A stretch of 64,000 nt of DNA from Gaiellasilicea sp963763755 (GTDB lineage Bacteria > Actinomycetota > Thermoleophilia > Gaiellales > Gaiellaceae). This document shows, piece after piece, positions 22,019 to 32,896 of this stretch. Position 1 is the first letter of the stretch, and each line of letters starts with the position of its first letter. Under the pieces are notes generated by a model. It was not told the origin of the DNA. It did no database searches and saw only the letters and a program-made list of their open reading frames with translations. Both the position numbers and the translations under genes were made by a program. Location of the stretch: the NCBI GenBank assembly GCA_963763755.1, contig CAVXQE010000006.1, positions 124,001 through 188,000 of the forward strand, given 5' to 3'.

Positions 22019-23037
22019 CGTCGCCGATCGTCCTCGCCGTCGACGGCGGCAACTCGAAGACCGATCTCGCGCTCGTCGGCGTCGACGGGCAGCGTGCTCT
22101 CGGTCGTCCGCGGCCCGCTCAGCTCGCCGCACCACCTCGGTCTTGCCGGGCTGCCTCGACGTGCTCCAGGGGCTGTTCGACGAGGCGGTCCAGGAGGCGG
22201 GCCTCGACGTCGCGAACGGGCCGGTCGCCGAGGTCGGCGTCCTGCGCATGGCCGGCGTCGACTTCCCGGCCGAGGAGGATGCGCTGCACGCGGTCGTCAG
22301 CGAGCGCGGCTGGGCCAACCGTGTCTCCGTCGGCAACGACACCTTCGCCGTCCTCCGCGCCGGCACCGAGCGCGGCTGGGGCGTCGCCGTCGTCTGCGGC
22401 GCCGGGATCAACTGCGTCGGCGTCGCGCCCGACGGCCGCCAGGTCCGCTTCCCCGCGCTCGGCGAGATCACGGGCGACTGGGGTGGCGGCTACGACGTCG
22501 GCATGGCGGCGGTCTCGGCGGCGGCCCGGAGCGAGGACGGGCGCGGCCCGAGGACGAGCCTCGAGCACTCCGTCCCGGCCCACTTCGGCCTTTCGAGCCC
22601 GCTCGAGCTGGCGGAGGCGATCCACAACCAGAAGATCACGCGGCGCCGGGTGATCGAGCTGCCGCGGCTCGTCTTCGCCGAGGCGGCCGACGACGCCGTT
22701 GCCGCAGCGATCGTCTCGCGCCTCGCCGACGAGGTCGTCGCTCTCGCCCGGGCCGCGCTCACCCGCCTCGAGCTGACGCAGGAGCCGGTGGAGGTCGTCC
22801 TCGGCGGCGGGCTCTTGCAGGCGGCCGACGGCCCGCTCTCCGGCAAGATCGCGGCCGGACTGCAGCGATGTCGGCCCGCACATCACCGTTCGCGCCGCCG
22901 CTTCGTCACCCGTCGTCGGTGCGGCGCTTCTGGGGCTCGACGAGCTCGCCGCGACACCCGAGGCGCAGGAGCGGCTTCGGCGCGAGCTCACCGGAACCGA
23001 CAACACACCGACCATGAGGACGGCTGCAGATGGCTGA
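22015..23037 (+). CDS. BadF/BadG-type (N-acetylglucosamine kinase-like) sugar kinase, frame broken three times
   Basis: Corrected length is 339 aa. The ASKHA ATPase fold shows IVLAVDGGNSKTDLALVGVD (phosphate 1 motif), NDTFAVLRAGTERGWGVAVV (phosphate 2), CGAGINCVGVAPDG, and VVLGGGLLQA (adenosine region). Surplus bases lie near 22091, 22143 and 22866; the last restores DVGPHITVRAAASSPVVGAA. This family includes eukaryotic-type GlcNAc kinases. With GH4 upstream it would phosphorylate the released sugar. It overlaps the ATPase gene by 8 nt. Confidence 0.88.
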
Positions 23038-24114
23038 TGTCCGCTTCGAGCAGGCGACGCGGATCTACCCCGGCACCGTCGTGCCGGCGGTGGACGCGCT
23101 CGACCTGGCGATCGCCGACGGCGAGTTCGTCGTCCTCGTCGGTCCCTCCGGCTCCGGCAAGACGACCGCCTTGCGCATGCTCGCCGGCCTCGAGGAGGTC
23201 GACTCCGGCTCCGTCCTGATCGGCGGCCGAGACGTCACCGACCTCGCGCCGAAGAAGCGCGACGTCGCGATGGTCTTCCAGAACTACGCGCTCTACCCGT
23301 ATCTGACGGTGGCGGCGAACATGGCCTTCCCGCTCAAGATCGCGCACGTCAAGAAGTCCGAACGCGAGCGGCGCGTCCGCGACGTCGCGGAGCTGCTCGG
23401 GCTGACGGAGTTCCTGGAGCGCAAGCCCGGCCAGCTCTCGGGCGGTCAGCGGCAGCGCGTGGCGATGGGCCGCGCGATCGTGCGCGAGCCGAGCGTCTTT
23501 CTGATGGACGAGCCGCTCTCGAACCTCGACGCGAAGCTCCGCGTGCAGATGCGCGCCGACATCGCCGCGCTGCAGGCCCGTCTTGGCACGACGACGGTCT
23601 ACGTCACGCACGACCAGTCCGAGGCGATGACGCTCGGGCATCGCGTCGCCGTCCTCGGCGGCGGGAAGCTGCAGCAGTGCGCGGCGCCGCGGGAGCTCTA
23701 CGCCCGACCGGTCAACACCTTCGTCGCGGGCTTCATCGGCTCCCCGGCGATGAATCTCTGCGTGATTCCGGTCGGCGCGAACGGCTCGGTCTCCCTCGGC
23801 GGCGTTTCGATCGAGCTACCGAGCGAGGCGGCCGGAGGCGGTTGGCCGAGCGTCGTCGTCGGGCTTCGGCCGGAGTCCCTCGAGCTCGCGGCCGATGGAG
23901 TTCCGGCGACGGTCCAGGTGGTCGAGGAGATCGGCGCGGATGCGTACGTGTTCTGCATCGCCGAGGTCGGAGGCTTCGAGACGAAGCTCGTCGCGCGCAG
24001 CGACGCTCGCAAGCGTTCCCCGGCAGGGCGAGCGCGTCCATCTGCGGCCGCAGGCCGGCTGAGGCGCATCTTTTCCACCCGGAGTCGCAGGAGCGCGTGA
24101 AGCCGCACGAGTGA
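23030..24114 (+). CDS. Sugar ABC transporter ATP-binding protein (MsmX/UgpC type), frame broken twice near its end
   Basis: Corrected length is 360 aa. Walker A is VGPSGSGKTTALRML, the signature is LSGGQRQRVAMGRAI, Walker B is VFLMDEPLSNLDAKLR and the switch histidine is in VYVTHDQSEAMTL. A C-terminal TOBE region follows (VVVGLRPESLEL). Surplus bases near 24011 and 24055 disturb only the last 35 residues; the corrected tail is SVPRQGERVHLRPQ then AEAHLFHPESQERV. Having the ATPase inside the operon suggests a dedicated rather than shared energiser. Confidence 0.95.
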
Positions 24115-24202
24115 CAGCCTCAGACAGCTGTAAGGATTCGGTCAAACGAGGGTCGCAGCTCTTGTCGGCGAAGGGGGAAGGAGCCACCCTTTCCCTGACG
24201 CT

Positions 24203-26309
24203 GTGCCCAGACGACTCCTCCTTCTCATAGGTCTTGCCCTCGTGCTGCCCGCTCCGGCAGCCGCGGAGGACGCGACGATCGTGTCTCGCGACGTCCCGTT
24301 GGGCGCGCAGCGCTCGCTGACGGCCGGGCAGCCGTCGACACGCTTCAACCTCGTCGGGCTGCACTGGCGTGGACCCGGCACCGTCCAGTTCAGGACTCGC
24401 TCGCTCGCCGGCCGCTGGAGCGGCTGGGCCGCCGCGGCGCCGGAGGCAGAGGATCAGCCCGACGCCGGCACGGCCGAGCGCGCTCGCCTGAGCTCCTGGC
24501 GGCTGGGCAACCCCTGGTGGGTCGGACCGTCCGACCGGATCGAGTACCGCCTGCGCGGCAGGGTGACCCGGCTGCGGGCGTACTTCGTCTGGAGCCCGCC
24601 GGCCGGGGTGCCCGCGCGAACGCTCCAGAAGGCCGGCTCGCCGGCGATCGTTCCTCGCAGCGGCTGGAACGCGGACGAGAAGATCAGGCGCAACACCCCG
24701 GCCTACGCATCCGCGATCAGGCTCGCGGTCGTCCACCACACGGCCGGCGCCAACGGCTACACCGCGGCCCAGTCACCCGCGATCGTGCGGGCGATCGAGC
24801 TGTACCACGTGAAGGGCAACGGCTGGAACGACATCGGCTACAACTTCCTCGTCGACCGCTTCGGCACGGTCTTCGAAGGCCGGTTCGGCGGGATCGAGCG
24901 CAATGTGATCGGTGCGCACGCCGAAGGCTTCAACACCGGGTCGGTCGGCGTTGCCGTGGTGGGCGAGTACAGCTCCCTCGCCGTCTCGCCGCAGGTCCGG
25001 GACTCCCTCGCGAAGCTGCTCGCGTGGCGACTCGATCTCGCTCACGTCGACCCGTTGTCGACGCTCTCGTTCATCTCCGGCGGCAACGCGCGCTTCCCGG
25101 CAGGTCTCCCTGTCTTTCTCCGGACTGTGTCCGGCCACCGGGACACGGGCTTCACGGACTGTCCGGGGACCGCGCTCTACAACCTGCTGAACGGCGATCG
25201 CCGGGGACGTGGCGAAGACCGGCCTGCCGAAGCTGTACGCGCCCGTGGTCACCGGAGCAGTGCCCGGCCTCGTCCGGTTCAGGGCGCGCCTCTCCTCGCC
25301 GCTGCCGTGGACCGTCGATGTGTACGACGCCGCCGGGAACGCGTTCGCCTCGAGCTCGGGGGTCGGACCGAACGTCGACTGGAGCTGGGATGCCACGCTG
25401 GCCGCGCCGGGGAAGTACACGTACCTGATCCGTTCGGACGACAGCGTCACACCCGCGGTCGGGACGATCGGCGGGGGAGGCGCAGCTGCCTTCGCCGTCG
25501 CCGGGCTCGTCGCCGATCCTGCAACGGTCTCGCCCAACGAGGACACCGTCGCCGACGAGACGGCGATCACCTACACGCTCACCGAGGCGGCGAACGTGGT
25601 CGTGACGTTGCGAGACGCCCTCGGCGCGCGAGGTGGCGACGATCGTCGGCCAAGAGCTGGAGGCGGGCGGGGCAGCACACGGTTCGCTTCGATCCGCTCG
25701 AGGTCCCGGACGGCTTGTTCCGCGTCGATCTCCTGGCGGTTGCGAGCGGAGGGCGTCAGGCAACCGCCTCGACGCAGCTCGCCATCAGCCGCACGCTCGG
25801 CAGCACCGCCGCCACACGCCTCGCGTTCTCACCGAACGGAGACGGCTTCGCCGATCGGATCGGCTTCAGCTTCGAGCTTGCCGCCCAGGCCGAGATCCGG
25901 GTGCGGATCCTGAAACAGGGCAAGTGGGTGGCGACGCCGTTCAAGGGCCCGCTCGAGCTTGGTCCGCACAAGGTCGAGTGGGACGGCGCGAAGCGGATCG
26001 GCCGGCTGCTGGACGGGGAGTACGAGGCGGTGGTCGAGGCAACGGACGCGTTCGCGACCACGACCGTGACGATGCCGTTCAGTGCCGACACGCGTGCACC
26101 CAAGGTCAAGATCCTCCAGCGCAGCCCGCTGAAGCTCTGGCTCAGCGAGCCGGCGACGGTGACGCATGCGCTTCGGCACGCGGCGGCTTGTCTACAACGC
26201 TCCCGCGGCCGGCGAGGCGCGCATCCCGAATGCGCCGAAGCTGGGGATCGTCCGGGTGGTCGCCTGGGACGCTGCAGGCAACAAAAGCACGCCTGCCTCC
26301 CGGCGCTAA
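24203..26309 (+). CDS. Secreted N-acetylmuramoyl-L-alanine amidase / PGRP-like protein, frame broken four times
   Basis: Corrected length is 700 aa from GTG 24203. A signal peptide (RRLLLLIGLALVLPAPAAA) is followed by a beta-rich N-terminal region, then an amidase_2/PGRP domain: RLAVVHHTAGANGYT (zinc His), GWNDIGYNFLVDRFGTVFEG, VGVAVVGEYSS and the second ligand set in SGHRDTGFTDCPGTALYN. The C-terminal 350 residues hold FlgD/Ig-like repeats (LAFSPNGDGFADRI, YEAVVEATDAF). Surplus bases lie near 25194, 25628, 25671 and 26164. It probably cleaves or binds cell-wall peptide stems. Confidence 0.9.
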
Positions 26310-26324
26310 CCGTAAACTCGGCGG

Positions 26325-26927
26325 GTGCAACCGCCTGCGCTCAGATCCCGTCCAATCAATCAGGACCTTCGGCCCGACCGCCCACTGGTCTACGAGAAAT
26401 TGAGCGATCCAATTCTGGTGAAGAGAGCGAAGGACGGCGATGCGCGGGCGCTCGACGCGCTCTGCGAGCGGCACGCACCCCGGGTGGAGCGCCTGGCGCA
26501 TCACGTGCTCCGTGACCCGGAGGACGCACGCGATGCGTCGCAGGAGGCGCTCGCGAAGCTCTGCGTGAAGCTGCCGCAGTTTCGGGGCGAGTCGTCGTTC
26601 TCGACCTGGCTCCACCGGTTGACCGTCAACGCCTGCCGGGACGTCGCACAGCGCCAGGTCGCGCGCCGCTGCGAGCCTCTCGAGGAGGACCGCCGCGAGG
26701 CACGCGACGGGGACCCGGCACGGGCCGCCGAGGCCTCCGAGCTTCGCGCCGAGCTCGGCGCCTGCCTGGCCGAGATCTCACCCGCACAGGCGAAGGTCGT
26801 CGTGCTCAAGGACGCGTTCGAGTTCAGCTTCGAGGAGATCGCGGGGGCCGAGGGAATGCCGGTCGGCACCGCGAAGTGCTACGCCCACCGCGGCCGAAAC
26901 GGCCTGCGCGAACGGCTCTCGGCATGA
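26325..26927 (+). CDS. ECF-type RNA polymerase sigma factor
   Basis: This intact 200-residue protein has sigma region 2 (LVKRAKDGDARALDALCERH, HHVLRDPEDARDASQEALAK, FRGESSFSTWLHRLTVNACRD) and region 4 (LAEISPAQAKVVVLKDAFEF with the helix-turn-helix EEIAGAEGMPVGTAKCYAHR). No anti-sigma gene is adjacent. Its stop overlaps the fabZ start (ATGA), so it is translationally coupled to the fatty-acid operon and may regulate it or the envelope. The start used is the first in-frame initiator (26325); a later start near LSDPILVKRA is possible. Confidence 0.92.
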   Translation: MQPPALRSRPINQDLRPDRPLVYEKLSDPILVKRAKDGDARALDALCERHAPRVERLAHHVLRDPEDARDASQEALAKLCVKLPQFRGESSFSTWLHRLTVNACRDVAQRQVARRCEPLEEDRREARDGDPARAAEASELRAELGACLAEISPAQAKVVVLKDAFEFSFEEIAGAEGMPVGTAKCYAHRGRNGLRERLSA

Positions 26928-27358
26928 AACTGCCGCTGGACAAGGCGGCGATCGAGGCGATCCTCCCGCACCGCGATCCCTTCCTGCTGCTCGACGAGGT
27001 GACCGAGCTGAGCCCGGGCGCGCGCGTCGTCGCGCTCAAGCTCGTCACGGAGGAGGACTGTGCCGGCCACTTCCCCGGGAACCCGATCATGCCCGGCGTG
27101 AAGATGGTCGAGGCGCTGGCGCAGGCCGGTGCGGTCGCGGTTCTCAGCGAGGAGGAGAACAGGGGCAAGATCGCCCTTTTCGCCGGGATCGACGACGTTC
27201 GCTTCAAGCGTGTCGTTCGACCGGGCGACCAGCTGACGCTCGAGTGCGATCTCGAGACCGTGCGCGGCCCGATCGGCCGAGGCAAGGCGCGCGCGACCGT
27301 GGACGGCGAGCTCGCCGTGCGCGGCACTCTCACCTTCGCCGTGGATCGGTCCTCGTGA
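26924..27358 (+). CDS. fabZ: 3-hydroxyacyl-ACP dehydratase FabZ
   Basis: The 144-residue hot-dog-fold enzyme starts at ATG 26924. The catalytic histidine lies in ILPHRDPFLLLDEV and the catalytic Glu helix in HFPGNPIMPGVKMVEALAQ. It dehydrates 3-hydroxyacyl-ACP in type II fatty acid synthesis. Length is typical. It overlaps the sigma-factor gene upstream and fabH downstream (GTGA). Confidence 0.95.
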   Translation: MKLPLDKAAIEAILPHRDPFLLLDEVTELSPGARVVALKLVTEEDCAGHFPGNPIMPGVKMVEALAQAGAVAVLSEEENRGKIALFAGIDDVRFKRVVRPGDQLTLECDLETVRGPIGRGKARATVDGELAVRGTLTFAVDRSS

Positions 27359-28371
27359 TCGGCTCGGCCAACGGCAAGCGGATCGGGATCACGGGCCTCG
27401 GCGTGAACGTCCCGGACCGCGTCTTCACGAACAAGGACCTCGAGCAGTACGTCGACACGACGGACGAGTGGATCGTCGAGCGCACCGGAATCCGCGAGCG
27501 GCGGTTCGCGACCGAGGACCAGGCGCTCACCGACATTGCCGAGCCTGCTGCGATCGCCGCCCTGGCCGACGCGGGCGTCGACGCTTCGTCGATCGACCTG
27601 ATCGTGGTGGCGACGGTGACCCCGGACATGATGTTCCCCACCAGCTCTGCGCTGCTCGCCGACTCGCTCGGGATGCCGGACGCGGCCGCCTACGACCTGC
27701 TGGCCGGGTGCACGGGCTTCATGTACGCCCTCGCGCAGGCCTACAGCATGATCTCCTCCGGCCTCTCGAAGCGCGCGCTCGTGGTCGGCGGCGACGTGCT
27801 CTCGAAGATCCTCGACTGGACCGACCGCTCGACGCTCGTCCTCTTCGGCGACGGCGCCGGCGCTGTCGTCCTCGAGCCGGTCGAAACGGGCGGCTTCCTC
27901 GGTTTCGAGCTCGGCGCCGACGGCGGCGGCGGCGACAGTCTCTGGCTGCCGGGCAGCGGCTCGCGCCACTTCGAGAACGCCGACAAGCTCGTGAAGATGA
28001 ACGGCCGCGAGGTCTTCAAGTTCGCGACACGCGTGATGGTCAGCTCCGCCTCGAAGGTGCTGGACGAGTGCGGGTTGACCGTCGACGACGTCGACGTCTA
28101 CGTTCCGCACCAGGCGAACAAGCGGATTATCGACCACGCCGCAGGCAAGCTGGGGATTCCGGAGAAGAAGATCGTGGTGAACGTCGACCGCTACGGCAAC
28201 ACGTCGTCGGGCTCGATTCCGCTCGCCCTCGCCGACGCCGCTGCAGACGGACGGCTCCACGAGGGAGAATTGGTGCTGATGACCGGAATGGGGGCGGGCC
28301 TCACATGGGGCTCCGCGCTGATCGAGTGGACGCCCAGTCAAATGGACACAGAGAGGAAAAAAGTCGCGTGA
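27355..28371 (+). CDS. fabH: 3-oxoacyl-ACP synthase III FabH
   Basis: The 338-residue condensing enzyme starts at GTG 27355. The Cys-His-Asn triad is visible: C119 in LLAGCTGFMYAL, H252 in YVPHQANKRI and N282 in DRYGNTSSGS. FabH joins acyl-CoA to malonyl-ACP to start chain elongation. The C-terminus ends in a short polar tail (MDTERKKVA) not needed for the fold. It overlaps fabD by GTGA. Confidence 0.96.
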   Translation: MIGSANGKRIGITGLGVNVPDRVFTNKDLEQYVDTTDEWIVERTGIRERRFATEDQALTDIAEPAAIAALADAGVDASSIDLIVVATVTPDMMFPTSSALLADSLGMPDAAAYDLLAGCTGFMYALAQAYSMISSGLSKRALVVGGDVLSKILDWTDRSTLVLFGDGAGAVVLEPVETGGFLGFELGADGGGGDSLWLPGSGSRHFENADKLVKMNGREVFKFATRVMVSSASKVLDECGLTVDDVDVYVPHQANKRIIDHAAGKLGIPEKKIVVNVDRYGNTSSGSIPLALADAAADGRLHEGELVLMTGMGAGLTWGSALIEWTPSQMDTERKKVA

Positions 28372-29288
28372 GCAAGATCGCCTTCATGTTCCCGGGTCAG
28401 GGCTCGTACGAGGCCGGCATGGGACGGGACGTCGCCGAGGCTGTGCCTGAGGCGATGGCCGTCTACGAGGCCGGCAGCGTGGCCTCCGGGCTGGACCTCA
28501 AGCAGGTCTGCTTCCACGGGCCGGTCGAGGACCTGCTCGACACCAAGCTGCAGCAGCCGGCGCTCGTCACGACGAGCCTCGCCATCAACGCCGCGATCCG
28601 TGCGCATGGGATCGTGCCCGACTACGTGGTCGGCCATTCGGTCGGCGAGTTCGCCGCGCTCGGAGCGGCCGAGTCGCTCAGCGCGGCCGACGCGATCGGG
28701 CTCGTGCGGGAGCGCGGGATCGCGATGGCGGAAGCGGCGCACGCGCGTCCCGGCTCGATGGCCGCCATCCTCGGACTGGCGGACGAGGTCGTCGAGGGCC
28801 TCTGCCGCAAGATCGCAAACGTCTGGCCGGCGAACTACAACTGCCCGGGCCAGATCGTCATCTCCGGCGAGGACGACGCGGTCGGCGAATGCTGCGTCGA
28901 GGCGGAGGAGGCCGGCGCCCGCCGCGCCGTTCGCCTGCGTGTATCGGGGGCCTTCCACTCTCCGCTCGTCGAGAAGGCAGCGGAGAAGCTCCGCCCGGCG
29001 GTCGAACGGATCCACTTCGCCGACCCGCGGACTGCGTTCATGTCGACCGTGACGGCGAAGCTCGAGGATGCGGGTCGGTACAGCGAGCTGCTCGTCGAGC
29101 AGTTGACTGCGCCGGTCAAGTTCACACAGGCGGCGCGCGAGCTCATCGGCAAGGGCGTGACGGTGTTCGTCGAGGTCGGCCCCGGCAATGTGCTCAGCGG
29201 TTTACTGAAGAGGATCGACAGGAGCGTGCGCACCGTCTCCGTCAGCAACATGCAGGAGTTGCGCGAGCTGGAGGAGACGCTTGCCTGA
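28368..29288 (+). CDS. fabD: Malonyl-CoA:ACP transacylase FabD
   Basis: The 306-residue transacylase starts at GTG 28368. It shows FMFPGQGSYEAGMG, the nucleophile elbow GHSVGEFAALGA (S91) and the catalytic His in VSGAFHSPLVEKA. It loads malonyl groups onto acyl carrier protein. The gene is intact and overlaps fabH (GTGA) and fabG (8 nt). Confidence 0.96.
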   Translation: MSKIAFMFPGQGSYEAGMGRDVAEAVPEAMAVYEAGSVASGLDLKQVCFHGPVEDLLDTKLQQPALVTTSLAINAAIRAHGIVPDYVVGHSVGEFAALGAAESLSAADAIGLVRERGIAMAEAAHARPGSMAAILGLADEVVEGLCRKIANVWPANYNCPGQIVISGEDDAVGECCVEAEEAGARRAVRLRVSGAFHSPLVEKAAEKLRPAVERIHFADPRTAFMSTVTAKLEDAGRYSELLVEQLTAPVKFTQAARELIGKGVTVFVEVGPGNVLSGLLKRIDRSVRTVSVSNMQELRELEETLA

Positions 29289-30009
29289 CTTCGCGTCTCT
29301 GGACGGGAAGACAGCGCTGGTCACAGGAGCATCCCGCGGAATCGGGCGCGCGATCGCGGCCGAGCTCGCTGCCGCTGGAGCGAGCGTCGTCGTCGGCTAC
29401 CGGTCCGGGCAGGACGAAGCGGAAGCGCTCGCGAGTGAGATCGGCGGCCGAGCGGTCCAGGCGGACGTCTCGAGCCCGGAGGAAGCGCGCCGGCTCGTCG
29501 AAGAGGCAGGCGATCTCGACATTCTCGTCAACAACGCCGGCCTCACCCGCGACGGCCTGCTCGCGCGGATGTCGGACGAGGACTGGCGAACGGTGATCGA
29601 CACCAACCTCTCGTCGGTCTTCTACACCTGCCGTGCCGTCACGAGGCCGATGATGAAGAAGCGCGCCGGCTCGATCGTGAACATCTCCTCCGTCGTCGGC
29701 GTGCACGGCAACTGGGGCCAGACGAACTACGGCGCCTCGAAGGCCGGGATCATCGGCTTCACGAAGTCCCTCGCCCGGGAGCTCGGCTCACGCAACGTGC
29801 GGGCGAATGTCGTCGCGCCCGGCTACGTCAAGACGCAGCTCACGGACGTCTTGCCGGAGGACGCAACCGCGGCGATGCTGCAGAACACACCGCTCGGCCG
29901 CCTCGGCGAGCCGGAGGACGTCGCCGGGGCGGTACGCTTCCTGTGCTCCGAAGCGGCCTCGTTCATTACGGGCGAGGTACTGCTCGTCGACGGTGGACTG
30001 GGGATGTAG
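29281..30009 (+). CDS. fabG: 3-oxoacyl-ACP reductase FabG
   Basis: The 242-residue short-chain dehydrogenase starts at TTG 29281, eight bases before the end of fabD. The NADP-binding motif is TGASRGIGRAIA, followed by NNAG (around residue 84). The catalytic Ser137-Tyr150-Lys154 set lies in VNISSVVG and NYGASKAG. It ends in FITGEVLLVDGGLGM, typical of FabG. fabF follows at the base after the stop. Confidence 0.95.
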   Translation: MPDFASLDGKTALVTGASRGIGRAIAAELAAAGASVVVGYRSGQDEAEALASEIGGRAVQADVSSPEEARRLVEEAGDLDILVNNAGLTRDGLLARMSDEDWRTVIDTNLSSVFYTCRAVTRPMMKKRAGSIVNISSVVGVHGNWGQTNYGASKAGIIGFTKSLARELGSRNVRANVVAPGYVKTQLTDVLPEDATAAMLQNTPLGRLGEPEDVAGAVRFLCSEAASFITGEVLLVDGGLGM

Positions 30010-31252
<1,243 letters not shown>

Positions 31253-31264
<12 letters not shown>

Positions 31265-31727
31265 TTCCAGCAGGACGACGTCGCGCCAGACGCCGCGCGA
31301 GCTCGCCGATTCTCTCCCGCCTTCCGACCTCCCGGAACCCGTGCGCTCGGTGCAGCGCGAGGCTTGCCTCGTTCTCCGGGAAGACACCGGCCTGCAGCGT
31401 CCACAGCCCGCCGTCACGCGCGCTCGCGATCAGCGTCGAGAGAAGCGCGCTGCCCACACCCGAGCCGCGCGCCCGCTCTGCGACGTAGACGCTCTCTTCG
31501 CCGACGCCGCGGTAGACGGCGCGGCTCGAGTACGGGACCACCGCGATCCAGCCGGCGACCTCACCGTCGATCTCGGCCACGAACCTGTGCTCGGGCAGGT
31601 GGCGGGCGTCCCAGTCCCTCCACGTCGGCATCGTCGTCTCGAAGGTGGCGTCGCCTGTCGCGATGCCCTCCGCAAAGATCGCGGCGACGGCGGGCCAGTC
31701 CGAGGGCAGCAGCGGGCGAACGATCAC
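31253..31727 (-). CDS. GNAT acetyltransferase, phosphinothricin-acetyltransferase-like, frame broken near 31298
   Basis: Corrected length is 157 aa from GTG 31727. The sequence IFAEGIATGDATFETTMPTW resembles the Pat/MnaT subgroup that acetylates phosphinothricin or methionine sulfone analogues, and VYVAERARGSGVGSALLSTL is the acetyl-CoA loop. NEASLALHRAHGFREVG follows. An extra G near 31298 hides the conserved end GVWRDVVLLELRL. The substrate is unknown. It is divergent from the cupin gene by 21 bp. Confidence 0.87.
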
Positions 31728-31748
31728 GACGTGATTCAATCGCGTCGG

Positions 31749-32234
31749 ATGGACGAGGTGAACGTCTACGGCGACGAGTGGCCCGACGGCACGGACGAGC
31801 CGGGGTTCCGCAACCGCGAGCGACGGCTCGGGGAGACGCTCGGCGCTCAGAAGATCGGCGGCACGATCTATCTGATCGAGCCCGGCCAGCGCAGCTGTCC
31901 CTACCACTGGCACTTCGGCGAGGAGGAGTGGATGCTCGTCCTCGAGGGGACGGTGACGCTCCGGACGCCGAACGGCGAGCGCGAGCTCACCCGCGGCGAT
32001 GTGGTCGCGTTCCCGACCGGCCCAGGCGGAGCGCACGACGTTCGCTGCAGCGGCGGGGAGGCAGCCCGCGTGCTGATGTTGTCGACGATGTCCGACCCGG
32101 AGATCTGCGTCTATCCGGACAGCGAGAAGCTCGGCGCCTCGGCCGGATTCCTGCGGACGGACGGCGCCCGCGCGCGCCTGCTCAACCGGGAGGCGTCGAA
32201 CCTCGAGTACTTCGACGGGGAGCGCGGCGAATGA
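31749..32234 (+). CDS. Cupin-domain protein
   Basis: The 161-residue product has a single cupin barrel with the metal motif CPYHWHFGEEEWMLVLEGTV (two His and a Glu) and a second part GDVVAFPTGPGGAHDV. The tail (DPEICVYPDSEKLGA) matches cupins of unknown role found in many Actinobacteria. Its stop overlaps the HAD gene (ATGA), so the cupin, HAD and acetyltransferase genes form one transcript. The substrate cannot be deduced. Confidence 0.85.
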   Translation: MDEVNVYGDEWPDGTDEPGFRNRERRLGETLGAQKIGGTIYLIEPGQRSCPYHWHFGEEEWMLVLEGTVTLRTPNGERELTRGDVVAFPTGPGGAHDVRCSGGEAARVLMLSTMSDPEICVYPDSEKLGASAGFLRTDGARARLLNREASNLEYFDGERGE

Positions 32235-32896
32235 CCCGCTGGGCCACATTCGACTGTTACGGAACGCTGATCGACTGGAACGGCGGGATCGCCGGCGTCC
32301 TCGAACGTCTCTTCGGCGCCGCGCGCACGCCGGACCTGCTCGCTCGCTATCACCGCCTCGAACCGGAGGTCCAGGCCGAGACCTATCGCAGCTACGCGGA
32401 GGTGCTGACGCTGACGCTCGAGCGGCTGGTGTCTGAGACCGGCCTGTCGATCCCGGAGGGAGAGTCCGGTGCGCTCGTCCACTCGCTCCCGGAGTGGCCG
32501 GTGTTCCCGGAGGTGCCGGGGGCACTCGAGGAGCTTCGCCGCCGCGGCTGGAACCTGGCCATCCTCTCGAACACCGATCACGCGCTGATCTCGGAGTCCG
32601 AGAAGTCGCTGGGCGTCCCGTTCGACCTCGTCGTCACGGCAGAGGACGTCGGCTCGTACAAGCCTGCCCACGGACATTGGAATCGCTTCTTCGAGCTGAC
32701 CACCGCCGATCGCGAGCAGCACGTGCACGTCGGCGCGAGCCTCTTCCACGACGTCGCCCCGGCGCGGGAGCTCGGGCTGAAGATCATCTGGATCAACAGG
32801 CTCGGCGAGGAGCCCGAGCCGGAGCCGGACCGCGAGCTTCCCGATCTGTCCGGGCTCCCCGACGCACTCGACGAGCTGGCGCCGGCCCCGGGATGA
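32231..32896 (+). CDS. HAD-superfamily hydrolase, haloacid-dehalogenase-like
   Basis: The 221-residue protein begins WATFDCYGTLIDWNGGI; the HAD nucleophile Asp is followed by Cys-Tyr-Gly-Thr as in 2-haloacid dehalogenases. Motif II is AILSNTD, the motif III Lys is in SYKPAHGHW, and the last acidic pair region is HVHVGASLFHDVAPARELG. It could be a phosphatase or dehalogenase; the sequence does not decide. ATGA overlaps occur at both ends. Confidence 0.86.
   Translation: MTRWATFDCYGTLIDWNGGIAGVLERLFGAARTPDLLARYHRLEPEVQAETYRSYAEVLTLTLERLVSETGLSIPEGESGALVHSLPEWPVFPEVPGALEELRRRGWNLAILSNTDHALISESEKSLGVPFDLVVTAEDVGSYKPAHGHWNRFFELTTADREQHVHVGASLFHDVAPARELGLKIIWINRLGEEPEPEPDRELPDLSGLPDALDELAPAPG

Noticed and set aside
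17513..24114. The sugar operon as a block of pseudogenes
   Set aside because: It has many frame breaks, but no in-frame stops, large deletions or loss of catalytic motifs; the same type of break also affects essential genes.
24115..24202. A c-di-AMP riboswitch upstream of the amidase-like gene
   Set aside because: Such switches often precede cell-wall hydrolases and a GGGGAAGGAGCCACCC stretch is present, but the paired core could not be assembled convincingly by eye.
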